DNA of 64,000 nucleotides from Maribacter algarum (ex Zhang et al. 2020) (GCF_005885635.1 NZ_VATY01000003.1:662507-726506); one strand, 5' to 3'; numbered from the stretch's first letter, positions 18,777 through 25,674 are shown. The notes: generated by a model not told the origin, from the letters alone. Numbers and translations: made by a program.

Positions 18777-18854
18777 TTTTTCTAGTCTTATGTAAAAAGT
18801 AATTAGTCTCCGGAAACAACATTTAGCTGTTCACTTCATACTGTTTACTTTTCA

Positions 18855-19754
18855 CTAAAAATATCCTTGTTGTTTTCTTTTTTCCATCGCAGCTTCTGAA
18901 CGTTTGTCATCGATTCGGGCTCCTCGTTCAGAAATAGTTGAATCTCGTATTTCTTGTACTACAGATTCGATATCAGTCGCTTCTGAGAATACGGCTGCAG
19001 TGCAACTCATATCTCCCACCGTTCTAAATCGCACCATGCGTTCCAACACTTCCTCATCTTCTTCTTGGAATACATAATCAGAATGTGACCAAATCAATCC
19101 GTCCCTTAAAAATACCTTTCGCTTGTGTGCAAAATAGATAGACGGAATTTCAATACCTTCTTTTTCAATGTAAGACCAAACGTCTAATTCGGTCCAGTTG
19201 GAAATTGGAAAGACCCGAACGTTTTGCCCTAATTCGATTTGTCCGTTCAGCATATCAAAAAGTTCAGGTCTTTGATTTTTTTCATCCCATAGCCCGAAAT
19301 CATCTCGGACTGAAAATATGCGTTCTTTGGCACGGGCTTTTTCTTCATCTCTTCGCGCACCGCCAATACAAGCATCAAATTTGAATTCTTCGATAGCATC
19401 TAAAAGTGTGGTGGTTTGAAGGGAGTTACGACTTGAATATTTCCCTGATTCTTCTTTAACTTTTCCCGCATCAATAGAATCTTGTACGTTTCTAACAATT
19501 AGTTCCAATCCCAATTCCTTGACTAACCTATCTCGAAACTCTATAGTTTCCGGAAAGTTATGGCCCGTATCTATATGCATTAGGGGAAAGGGTATTTTCG
19601 CTGGCCAAAATGCCTTTTGAGCCAGTCGTACCAATGTGATAGAATCTTTCCCTCCGGAAAATAAAAGTACGGGCTTCTCGAACTGCGCGGCTACTTCCCT
19701 AAAAATGTAGATGGCTTCGTTTTCAAGTGGATTTATATGTGATGTGTCTTTCAT
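18855..19754 (-). CDS. cysD: Sulfate adenylyltransferase subunit 2
   Basis: CysD (299 aa) is the catalytic subunit that adenylates sulfate. The PP-loop is LLFSGGKDSITLVRLAQKAF near 30-49; HIDTGHNFPETIEFRD and GGARRDEEKARAKERIFS are family-typical, as is the C-terminal EAAMEKRKQQGYF. It works with CysN encoded next. The upstream cysH gene is 71 bases away, a gap that contains a repeat-like TTCAAGTATCAAGC stretch but no promoter that I could recognise. Confidence 0.96.
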   Translation of the reverse strand: MKDTSHINPLENEAIYIFREVAAQFEKPVLLFSGGKDSITLVRLAQKAFWPAKIPFPLMHIDTGHNFPETIEFRDRLVKELGLELIVRNVQDSIDAGKVKEESGKYSSRNSLQTTTLLDAIEEFKFDACIGGARRDEEKARAKERIFSVRDDFGLWDEKNQRPELFDMLNGQIELGQNVRVFPISNWTELDVWSYIEKEGIEIPSIYFAHKRKVFLRDGLIWSHSDYVFQEEDEEVLERMVRFRTVGDMSCTAAVFSEATDIESVVQEIRDSTISERGARIDDKRSEAAMEKRKQQGYF

Positions 19755-19825
19755 AAAAGTTCAAATTCAAGTATCAAGCCCGCCCGTCGTAGGAGGGTTC
19801 AAGCTCAAAATTGTTATCCATTAAA

Positions 19826-20449
19826 TTAGGTGTGTAAACCGCATTCGCGATTTTCCAACACTTTGGTCGGGTCAAAATAGTTGTGCTCGTTTGGGAGGTT
19901 TCTGTCCTTCAAATAGGTATCTAGCTGTGTATCGTTCCAGTGATAAAATGGACTCACTTTCAAAACTCCGTCTTTGCTTAAACTTAAAATGTCTAGGCTA
20001 TCGCGCAATGCTGTTTGTCCCTTTCGCAAATTCGTAAACCAAACATCTGGTTTATGAATTTGCATTGCTCTGCGAAATGGCTCTAATTTTACCTGTTCGG
20101 TAAATTCAGCGTGCCTCGGGTCATCAATTTGCGGTATTCCCATCGTAGTATCCCTATGAGCAGATGTCTGCTTAGGAACATATAAATCAATGTTCAGTCC
20201 TAATTTTCGAATTAACTCTTCTGCATGTTTATAAGTGCTAGGGGTATTATAACCTGTATCACACCAAACTACTGGTATGTCATTTTTAACCTCGGAAACG
20301 GCATTCAAAATGGCCACCTCATAGGGACGAAAATTCGTAGTAACTACAGGATTATTAGCTTTCCCGATAGCCCATGAAATAATTTCTTCGGGTGATATAC
20401 CTCTGAATCTAATGTTCAATGTACTAATTAGTTCTTCGTTCGATGTCAT
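19826..20449 (-). CDS. cysH: Phosphoadenylyl/adenylyl-sulfate reductase
   Basis: CysH (207 aa) reduces PAPS or APS to sulfite with a thiol donor. It has the PP-loop-like TTNFRPYEVAILNAV, VVWCDTGYNTPSTYKHAE, FTNLRKGQTALRD, and the C-terminal catalytic ECGLHT. The CC...CxxC ligands of 4Fe-4S APS reductases are absent (the only cysteines are in VWCDTG and ECGLHT), so by sequence it belongs to the PAPS type. No APS kinase gene is present in the window. Confidence 0.93.
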   Translation of the reverse strand: MTSNEELISTLNIRFRGISPEEIISWAIGKANNPVVTTNFRPYEVAILNAVSEVKNDIPVVWCDTGYNTPSTYKHAEELIRKLGLNIDLYVPKQTSAHRDTTMGIPQIDDPRHAEFTEQVKLEPFRRAMQIHKPDVWFTNLRKGQTALRDSLDILSLSKDGVLKVSPFYHWNDTQLDTYLKDRNLPNEHNYFDPTKVLENRECGLHT

Positions 20450-20457
20450 ACCTTCTA

Positions 20458-20721
20458 TTATTTACCCCAGTTGATTTTATTCCAAAGTCTTTCATGAAAG
20501 AAATAGAGAAACATTTTAGTTACAAAGTCAATGGAAGCGATGGAAGCCGCCAAAACTACTTTGCCCGTTAGCAGATACGAAATCAACAAAGTATCTAATG
20601 TTCCGATAATACGCCAACTCACTGCTTTGGCAACACTTCGAATAGGTTTCTCAGAGCTTTTGTCTTCGGAGAAGCTCTTTTTCTTTGCTGGCTTTTGTTG
20701 TAAAATTTGGTCTAAAATCAT
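20458..20721 (-). CDS. DUF2061 small membrane protein
   Basis: This 87-aa protein has a charged N-terminal stretch, then SVAKAVSWRIIGTLDTLLISYLLTG (DUF2061 signature, first membrane segment), a second hydrophobic segment and FFHERLWNKINWGK. DUF2061 proteins are often encoded with sulfate-assimilation genes in Bacteroidota. It is first in the cysH-cysD-cysN operon, eight bases before cysH. The function is not known. Confidence 0.88.
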   Translation of the reverse strand: MILDQILQQKPAKKKSFSEDKSSEKPIRSVAKAVSWRIIGTLDTLLISYLLTGKVVLAASIASIDFVTKMFLYFFHERLWNKINWGK

Positions 20722-20744
20722 TCTGAATATTAAAAATAAATTAT

Positions 20745-20761
20745 CCTATAGATTTAATAGG
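20745..20761. promoter_or_regulatory. Candidate Rrf2 operator at the DUF2061-cysHDN promoter
   Basis: CCTATAGATTTAATAGG is an inverted repeat located directly downstream of the probable -7 box (20767-20774), so a bound protein would cover the transcription start. It is one base different from the element at 17427-17443 in front of the sulfite reductase operon. Confidence 0.7.
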
Positions 20762-20766
20762 AATTT

Positions 20767-20774
20767 CAAAAATA
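20767..20774 (-). promoter_or_regulatory. -7 box of the DUF2061-cysHDN promoter
   Basis: TATTTTTG on the minus strand is an exact match to the Bacteroidota TAnnTTTG element. No convincing -33 box was identified. Initiation would fall near 20760, inside the candidate operator. Confidence 0.55.
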
Positions 20775-20824
20775 GAATTATTTATTATTCCGAAACGTTA
20801 AAAGGATTATAAAATTACTATTAA

Positions 20825-20841
20825 CCTATAGATTTAGTAGA
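20825..20841. promoter_or_regulatory. Third, imperfect copy of the candidate Rrf2 operator
   Basis: CCTATAGATTTAGTAGA keeps the left half-site and centre of the operator but has two changes on the right. It lies exactly 80 bases upstream of the copy at 20745 and may be an auxiliary site. Confidence 0.45.
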
Positions 20842-20950
20842 TTAATAATATTTAATTGTTTTTATTGCCAAATACTCAATAAAAAATATGATTTAAGGGA
20901 TGGGATATTGAAGTTTGAAGGATTCCTGGTCCTTCCGCTACGAAAATGGG

Positions 20951-21361
20951 TTATGCTATTAAGTCAGCCAAGGTATTGTTGCGGTATACTTCCAAAGCAC
21001 TATCACGTACTTTGAGCATTAACATATGAACCGAACAATTTTCTTCACTAGGGCAATCATCGCACTTTTCGTAGAAATTAAGACTCACACAGGGTACCAT
21101 TGCTATAGGACCTTCCAAAACACGCATGATATCCGTCATTAAAACTTCTTTTGGCTCTTTAATAAGATAATATCCCCCACCCTTTCCTTTTTTGGAGCCT
21201 AAAAAACCTGTCTTTCTTAAGGATAATAAAATACTTTCTAAAAACTTTTGAGAGATGTTCTCCTGTTTGGCTATTTCAGCAATCTGAACAGGTTCCTTCC
21301 CTTTCTGTGAAGCTAAAAAAGCGAGTGCCTTTAGTCCGTATTTTGTTTTTTTAGAGAGCAT
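20951..21361 (-). CDS. Rrf2-family transcriptional regulator, probable sulfur-assimilation repressor
   Basis: The protein (136 aa from the ATG at 21361, giving the usual MLSKKTKYGLKAL start; a TTG at 21397 would add 12 unusual residues) has an N-terminal winged helix with ISQKFLESILLSLRKTGFL and the wing KKGKGGGY. Four cysteines follow (C-x8-C-x2-C-x5-C in CVSLNFYEKCDDCPSEENC), placed like the Fe-S ligands of IscR/RsrR-type regulators. It lies beside the cys operon, and three candidate operators were found. Regulation of that operon by this protein is inferred. Confidence 0.9.
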   Translation of the reverse strand: MLSKKTKYGLKALAFLASQKGKEPVQIAEIAKQENISQKFLESILLSLRKTGFLGSKKGKGGGYYLIKEPKEVLMTDIMRVLEGPIAMVPCVSLNFYEKCDDCPSEENCSVHMLMLKVRDSALEVYRNNTLADLIA

Positions 21362-21418
21362 AGAGCTAAGATAGCGAAAATAGAGAAAGGGGTTCAAATA
21401 CTAGAGTCCACATAATGT

Positions 21419-22000
21419 TTATACCCTTCTTGAAATTCCAGTGAAGATAAAATCCATCAACTGTTTTTCTATTTCCATTGGGTTACTGATAGATTTAGAA
21501 TCAAGGTGTTTATTGTGAAGCCAGCGTAATGTGGCCAAAATAGTTTGTGCTGTCAATTCCTCATCTTGCACTTTGAACTGACCGTGCCCAATGCCATTCC
21601 TAATAATATGTTGCAATTTGCTTTCATACGAAATTCTACGTTCAACAAATTCCTGAAGTCGTGGTTCTTCTAAATTTCGCCATTCGTTCACAAGTAACGC
21701 TTGTTCGTAAGGGTGCTTTAGAGTAATTTGGATATAAGAAGAAATAACATGTCGTAATTTTTCATCGGGAGAATAACGTGAATCTAAAATAGCGTCAATA
21801 GCGATAAGAAATTTATTTTGAACATCAAAAAGATACTCCTCTAGTAATGATTGCTTAGAATCAATATAATTATAGACATTGGAGACTTCGCAATTTAATT
21901 CTTGTGCCATATCTCGGACAGTAGTTGCCTTAAAACCTTTTTTGTGAATGAGTCCTAATACCACCGCTAAAAACCGTTCTCTCTTTACACTTTTTTTCAT
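21419..22000 (-). CDS. TetR/AcrR-family transcriptional regulator
   Basis: This 193-aa regulator has an N-terminal helix-turn-helix (GFKATTVRDMAQELNCEVSNVYNYIDSKQSLLEEYLF, residues about 18-54) and an all-helical ligand domain. It is divergent from a Rieske oxygenase gene 96 bases away, and a strong inverted repeat (22061-22090) lies between them, so it probably represses that gene and perhaps itself. The ligand is unknown. Confidence 0.92.
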   Translation of the reverse strand: MKKSVKRERFLAVVLGLIHKKGFKATTVRDMAQELNCEVSNVYNYIDSKQSLLEEYLFDVQNKFLIAIDAILDSRYSPDEKLRHVISSYIQITLKHPYEQALLVNEWRNLEEPRLQEFVERRISYESKLQHIIRNGIGHGQFKVQDEELTAQTILATLRWLHNKHLDSKSISNPMEIEKQLMDFIFTGISRRV

Positions 22001-22035
22001 CTTCTTTTAGTTAGTCGGAGCAAAAGAAATAAAAG

Positions 22036-22066
22036 TTTGCGGATTATAACGAGTTTTTTATTTTTA
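22036..22066 (+). promoter_or_regulatory. Promoter of the Rieske oxygenase gene
   Basis: TTTG (22036-22039), a 19-base spacer and TATTTTTA (22059-22066, one mismatch to TAnnTTTG) form a Bacteroidota-type promoter. The -7 box overlaps the left arm of the inverted repeat at 22061. Confidence 0.6.
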
Positions 22067-22090
22067 CATGAGCAAATGCTCATGTAAAAA
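22061..22090. promoter_or_regulatory. Candidate TetR operator, 14-bp perfect inverted repeat
   Basis: TTTTTACATGAGCA and TGCTCATGTAAAAA are exact reverse complements separated by AA. The core ACATGAGCA-AA-TGCTCATGT overlaps the -7 box and ends six bases before the oxygenase ATG, an ideal repressor position. The adjacent divergent tetR gene is the obvious candidate to encode the binding protein. Confidence 0.75.
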
Positions 22091-22096
22091 ATTATA

Positions 22097-23098
22097 ATGA
22101 ATTATAATCATAAAATTTTTCCAGAAAAACTTTTCGCTTGCTGGCACCCCGTTGGATACAGCAACGAAATCGAAGCGGACAAACCTTTCGGTACTTTTCT
22201 ATTAGATGAACCTATAGTCGTTTGGCGAACTTCCGATGGGGAGGTTCATGCCATGAGGGATGTTTGTATCCATCGAGGCACGGCTTTGTCCTTAGGATGG
22301 ATAAAAGATGATTGCTTAGTTTGCCCCTACCATGCTTGGCAATTTGATAAAAAAGGGGATTGTGTTAAGATTCCGCAGGATCCTGATGTAGCTATTCCAC
22401 CAAAAGCAAAAACTCCAGCTTATCATTGTCAAGAAAAGTTCGGCTTGGTTTGGGTTGCTTTAGCAGCACCTGCATATGACCTGCCGGATGTACCAGAATA
22501 TGAAAGTTCTAATTGGAAATTGGTCAATACAGGGCCGTTTGACTGGAAAAGCGACAGCTCAAGACAAGTAGAAAATTTTACTGATTTCGGACATTTCCCC
22601 TGGGTACACCCCGGACTATTAGGAGATCCCGAGCGACCCAAAGTTCCTGATTGTAAAGTGACCGTAAAAGATTCTGTTTTACATTATTCCGTCGTTCGAC
22701 CTGAAGCAACGAACAGTGATGACTTTCCAATTTTTGCGAATGATGATGTCGTAAAACCAGAACGAAGAAGTAATTATGAATTACATCTACCTTATACCAT
22801 TGTTTTACGGTTAGGATGGGGCGGCGAAAAAGGCATGGTGTACTTTTTTACCTCGCAACCTATCTCAAACAACAAATGTCGAGGATTTTGTATTATCGGG
22901 CGAAATTATGACCACGAGGAACCAGATACTGTTTTACAAGAGTTTGAACAAGTAATATTCGACCAAGACAAACGTATAGTTGAATCGCAGAGACCCGAAC
23001 AAGTGCCTTTTGACTTTACTGAAGAATTGCATTTGAAATTTGATGCTATAGCGATGAATTATAGACGAGCGATGAAAAAGCAAAAACTGAGTTATTAA
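22097..23098 (+). CDS. Rieske 2Fe-2S ring-hydroxylating oxygenase (VanA/PaO-like)
   Basis: This 333-aa oxygenase alpha subunit has the Rieske ligands in VCIHRGTALSLG...CPYHAW (C-x-H, then C-x2-H, residues about 54-77). The mononuclear iron site follows in ENFTDFGHFPWVHPG near 158-172 with the two histidines. Length and layout fit the vanillate O-demethylase/pheophorbide oxygenase-like group. It adds oxygen to an unidentified substrate with electrons from a separate reductase not encoded nearby. The divergent TetR gene suggests substrate-induced expression. Confidence 0.9.
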   Translation: MNYNHKIFPEKLFACWHPVGYSNEIEADKPFGTFLLDEPIVVWRTSDGEVHAMRDVCIHRGTALSLGWIKDDCLVCPYHAWQFDKKGDCVKIPQDPDVAIPPKAKTPAYHCQEKFGLVWVALAAPAYDLPDVPEYESSNWKLVNTGPFDWKSDSSRQVENFTDFGHFPWVHPGLLGDPERPKVPDCKVTVKDSVLHYSVVRPEATNSDDFPIFANDDVVKPERRSNYELHLPYTIVLRLGWGGEKGMVYFFTSQPISNNKCRGFCIIGRNYDHEEPDTVLQEFEQVIFDQDKRIVESQRPEQVPFDFTEELHLKFDAIAMNYRRAMKKQKLSY

Positions 23099-23155
23099 AC
23101 TAAATGGTTACCTTTCTTTCTTAGATTTCAAAGTACTAACCAAAACCAATACTGT

Positions 23156-24496
23156 ATGAGAGCCAATGTTCTTCTATTTCTTTTTTTAGCTATCAGCTAC
23201 TCCGGATTTTCTCAAAATAAAATTCTCATTAAAAATGTAAATGTCTGGGATGGCACCAGCAATCAACTCAACAAAAATGTAAATGTTCTTATTCAGGACA
23301 ATTTGATTACCAAAATAGGAAAAAACATATCCGAATCTAACGAAGCTACCATAATTGATGGTAGAGGCCAAACACTTATACCGGGACTGTCAGATGCCCA
23401 TGTTCATTTATCCGCCACTATGAGTGATAACGAAACAAGAAATGAAGCTCATTGGATGTACACATCAATCAGGACAGCCAAAGCTGCGGAGAATTTTTTG
23501 ATGCTAGGTTTTACCACAGTACGAGATTTGGGAGGTCCTGTTTTTGGCATTAAAAGAGGGGTGGATGAAGGCCTAATTCCTGGGCCACGTATTTATCCCT
23601 CAGGAGCCTATATCAGCCAGACATCAGGGCATGGAGATTTTCGCAACGCCAACGAACCAAGTGTTTCATTATCGGGCGGGCAAATGCATTCATCTGATAC
23701 TGCTCTTGGCTGGGCTTTTGTTGTTGACGGAGTGCCCGAAGTACTAAAGGCTTCTCGTGAAAATTTAAGAAAGGGAGCTACCCAACTCAAAGTAATGGCC
23801 GGTGGAGGAATTGCTTCCGATTTTGACCCGATTCATTCGGTGCAATTCACAACCGAAGAATTAGAAGCTGCCGTTCAAGCAGCTGCTGATTGGGATACTT
23901 ATGTCGCGGTTCATATTTATGAATCCAAAGGAGCCATTCGGTCTTTAAATGCCGGTGTAAAATGTTTAGACCACGGACATCTTCTCAACGAGGAAGTTAT
24001 AAAATTGATAAAAGAAAAAGATGCTTGGTTGGTGCCTCAAGCTTTCTGGAATGATACGCCTGCAAGTTTTTGGGTGCCAGGTAGCGATAAAATTCCTGAT
24101 GCTTTAAACAAAAAAATAAAACCTGTTCTAGAAGGAACAGATACTGTTTTCAAATTAGCAAAAAAATACGATATCAATGTAGGCTTTGGTTCCGATGCTT
24201 ATGGGGATTTGGGTTATGAATCATATGCCTTGACCGAATTTACTTCGCGAGCAAAATGGTTTTCGCCTTTGGAAATCTTAAAACAGGCTACTTCAGAAAA
24301 TGCACGTCTATTTTCCCTTTCAGGAAAAATAAATCCCTACACCGATGGTAAACTGGGTGTTATTGAGGTCGGGGCATATGCAGATTTATTGATTTACGAA
24401 GGCAATCCTCTTGAAGATATTGAAATTGTCGCCCATCCAGAAAAACACCTTAAATTGATTATGAAAGATGGCAAGGTTTATAAGAATGAGCTTTAA
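23156..24496 (+). CDS. Secreted amidohydrolase (imidazolonepropionase/prolidase-like)
   Basis: The protein (446 aa) has a signal peptide ending near FSQ (residue 20) and an amidohydrolase barrel. Metal ligands are in DAHVHLSA, the probable carbamylated lysine in QLKVMAGGG, histidines in AVHIYES and LDHGHLL, and the final Asp in FGSDAYGD. It probably hydrolyses a cyclic amide or dipeptide-like bond in the periplasm. It follows the Rieske gene by 57 bases on the same strand and may be co-transcribed, but no pathway link is evident. Confidence 0.88.
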   Translation: MRANVLLFLFLAISYSGFSQNKILIKNVNVWDGTSNQLNKNVNVLIQDNLITKIGKNISESNEATIIDGRGQTLIPGLSDAHVHLSATMSDNETRNEAHWMYTSIRTAKAAENFLMLGFTTVRDLGGPVFGIKRGVDEGLIPGPRIYPSGAYISQTSGHGDFRNANEPSVSLSGGQMHSSDTALGWAFVVDGVPEVLKASRENLRKGATQLKVMAGGGIASDFDPIHSVQFTTEELEAAVQAAADWDTYVAVHIYESKGAIRSLNAGVKCLDHGHLLNEEVIKLIKEKDAWLVPQAFWNDTPASFWVPGSDKIPDALNKKIKPVLEGTDTVFKLAKKYDINVGFGSDAYGDLGYESYALTEFTSRAKWFSPLEILKQATSENARLFSLSGKINPYTDGKLGVIEVGAYADLLIYEGNPLEDIEIVAHPEKHLKLIMKDGKVYKNEL

Positions 24497-24569
24497 AACC
24501 AATTAAATAATTTTCCTCGACTAAAAACATCATCATTATCCTAACTGAAAGTAAGCCCATATCAATAAA
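24497..24569. other. Short intergenic stretch, nothing recognised
   Basis: The space between the amidohydrolase stop and the shared hairpin at 24570 has no ORF or motif that I could identify. The rest of the 1.3-kb gap up to 25833 holds the small-gene array, its promoters and a hairpin, listed separately. Confidence 0.5.
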
Positions 24570-24600
24570 AAAGGGATACATTGATGAAGTGTATCCCTTT
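24570..24600 (-). terminator. Terminator of the 37-codon gene array
   Basis: An 11-bp perfect stem (AAAGGGATACA with TGTATCCCTTT, loop of nine) is followed on the minus strand by TTTTTATT. It lies 18 bases after the last small ORF and closes the array; it may also end transcription of the amidohydrolase gene from the other side. Confidence 0.85.
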
Positions 24601-24618
24601 AATATTTGTGCTTAGTTC

Positions 24619-24732
24619 TTATTGCAAACTATAGTCTTGTTCCGTACAACGAAACTTCTTATGCTCCAGTAGCTTGGTAAGAAACAGGAATCTTTTCGAT
24701 TCTGTGGGTGATTGATTGATGAATGTTCTCAT
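24619..24732 (-). CDS. Fifth, divergent 37-codon ORF of the array
   Basis: Starting at ATG 24732, this ORF has exactly the same length (37 codons plus stop, 114 bases) as the four conserved copies upstream. It keeps T-E-S-K at the same positions 10-13, but otherwise differs (MRTFINQSPTESKRF at the start, CTEQDYSLQ at the end). Identical length, the aligned TESK and its place as last unit before the terminator suggest a decayed or diverged paralog. Expression and function are unknown. Confidence 0.5.
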   Translation of the reverse strand: MRTFINQSPTESKRFLFLTKLLEHKKFRCTEQDYSLQ

Positions 24733-24770
24733 GACTGTTTTTTGATGATTGATGTACTGTCAAATCGTGA

Positions 24771-24884
24771 TTAGCGATTAAAGTTCCTGGACTGAGCCCA
24801 TTGCGCTCTTTTACTATTTCTTAAAGAAGAAAAATACTGTCCTGATTTTGATTCTGTTGCTGTTCTAGTGATTGATGCTTTCAT
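24771..24884 (-). CDS. 37-aa basic peptide, array copy 1
   Basis: This ORF runs from ATG 24884 to TAA. The peptide begins MKASITRTATESKSGQ, continues YFSSLRNSKR and ends AQWAQSRNFNR. It is basic, rich in Ser/Arg/Asn, without a signal peptide, membrane segment or cysteine. The encoded peptide is identical to copy 3 although five codons differ (ACT/ACA, TCT/TCG, AAT/AAC, AGG/AGA, CGC/CGT), all silent. The ORF is preceded by an A-rich leader, the usual Bacteroidota initiation context. I do not recognise the family. Confidence 0.75.
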   Translation of the reverse strand: MKASITRTATESKSGQYFSSLRNSKRAQWAQSRNFNR

Positions 24885-24919
24885 GATTTTGTTTTTTGAT
24901 GTTGATGATTGTTTTTTTG

Positions 24920-24937
24920 CCCTGAACTTGTTTCAGA
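24920..24937. repeat. Variant of the CCTGAACTCGTTTCAGG palindrome inside the small-gene array
   Basis: CCCTGAACTTGTTTCAGA lies between array copies 1 and 2 and matches the palindrome found behind both SAM-I riboswitches except at the loop and outer bases. It makes this spacer longer than the spacer between copies 2 and 3. Confidence 0.5.
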
Positions 24938-24944
24938 GTCGTGA

Positions 24945-25058
24945 TTAACGATTAAAGTTTCTGGACTGAGCCCATTGCGCTCTTTTGCTGCTGCTAAAAG
25001 TTGAAAAGTACTGTCCTGTTTTTGATTCTGTTGCTGTTCTTCTGATTGATGCTTTCAT
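24945..25058 (-). CDS. 37-aa basic peptide, array copy 2
   Basis: This copy has the same length and frame as the others. The first 13 residues differ from copy 3 only at position 6 (R for T), and the last 14 (SKRAQWAQSRNFNR) are identical. The middle differs: S14T, S20T, L21F, R22S, N23S. Variation is therefore concentrated in residues 14-23 and the C-terminal half is strictly kept. The spacer to copy 1 is 60 bases, including a palindromic repeat. Confidence 0.72.
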   Translation of the reverse strand: MKASIRRTATESKTGQYFSTFSSSKRAQWAQSRNFNR

Positions 25059-25105
25059 GATTTTTTGTTTTTTGATGTTGTTGATGATTGTTTTTTGTGT
25101 CGTGA

Positions 25106-25219
25106 TTAACGATTAAAGTTTCTGGACTGAGCCCATTGCGCTCTTTTACTGTTTCTTAACGAAGAAAAATACTGTCCTGATTTTGATTCTGTTGCTGTTC
25201 TTGTGATTGATGCTTTCAT
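25106..25219 (-). CDS. 37-aa basic peptide, array copy 3
   Basis: The predicted peptide is the same as copy 1. A CATCTTTGTACC sequence 42 bases upstream (25261-25268, minus strand) resembles the vegetative flavobacterial -7 region, so this copy and those after it might also be expressed without the ECF-type promoter. The spacer to copy 2 is 47 bases and repeats the A-rich leader (AACAATCATCAACA). Confidence 0.74.
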   Translation of the reverse strand: MKASITRTATESKSGQYFSSLRNSKRAQWAQSRNFNR

Positions 25220-25260
25220 AATTTCTATGTTTTAAAATTGTTTGTTGTTTAATGATGGTA

Positions 25261-25268
25261 CAAAGATG
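25261..25268 (-). promoter_or_regulatory. Possible internal vegetative -7 box in the array
   Basis: CATCTTTG has one mismatch to TATCTTTG, the common flavobacterial -7 element, and is placed 42 bases before the ATG of array copy 3. A convincing -33 element was not found. Confidence 0.35.
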
Positions 25269-25354
25269 TTTCGATTTACCAGAGAAAGAAAATTGAAATT
25301 ACCGAGCTGTATTTTTTAGAGTCTCAATTGTAATTATTTTCTTTCCAACAGGTT

Positions 25355-25468
25355 TTAGCGATTAAAATTCCTTGACTGAGCCCATTGTGCTCTTTTACTG
25401 TTTCTTAACGAAGAAAAATACTGCCCTGACTTTGATTCTGTTACTGTTCTTGTGATTGATGCTTTCAT
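25355..25468 (-). CDS. 37-aa basic peptide, array copy 4 (promoter-proximal)
   Basis: This first gene of the array differs from copy 3 by one residue (A9V) and by seven silent substitutions (AAA/AAG, GGA/GGG, GCG/GCA, TCC/TCA, AGA/AGG, AAC/AAT, CGT/CGC). It lies 135 bases from copy 3, the longest spacer, and about 40 bases from the start predicted for the ECF-like promoter at 25514-25541. Confidence 0.74.
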   Translation of the reverse strand: MKASITRTVTESKSGQYFSSLRNSKRAQWAQSRNFNR

Positions 25469-25513
25469 GATTTTTGTTTTTTGATTGTTGTTTTTTAATT
25501 GACTTACACTTAC

Positions 25514-25541
25514 TAGACGAAGGAGTTTTGATTTTGTTACA
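25514..25541 (-). promoter_or_regulatory. ECF-sigma-like promoter of the small-gene array
   Basis: On the minus strand TGTAAC (25536-25541) and CGTCTA (25514-25519) are separated by exactly 16 bases, the usual spacing of ECF sigma promoters. Predicted initiation lies about 40 bases upstream of array copy 4. No ECF sigma gene is present in the window. Confidence 0.65.
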
Positions 25542-25674
25542 GTACTATGTATAAAAAGGTACTATTTTATAGATTATTTAACATTTCAAGTAAGAGTTCG
25601 AATATCGAAAATACTTTAACTATTTGATTATTAGTAATATATATACCTATTTGAACTTTTAACCTTCTAACCTA

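Noticed and set aside
21362-21397. Twelve-residue N-terminal extension of the Rrf2 protein
   Set aside because: It needs a TTG start and precedes the canonical Rrf2 start MLSKKTKYGLKAL.
24771-25468. CRISPR-like or minisatellite repeat array
   Set aside because: Units are 114-base ORFs with silent differences, unequal spacers of 47-135 bases and no cas genes; the repeats are coding.
24619-25468. RiPP precursor peptide cluster
   Set aside because: No modification enzyme, protease or exporter gene is adjacent, there is no leader cleavage motif, and the conserved peptides contain no cysteine.
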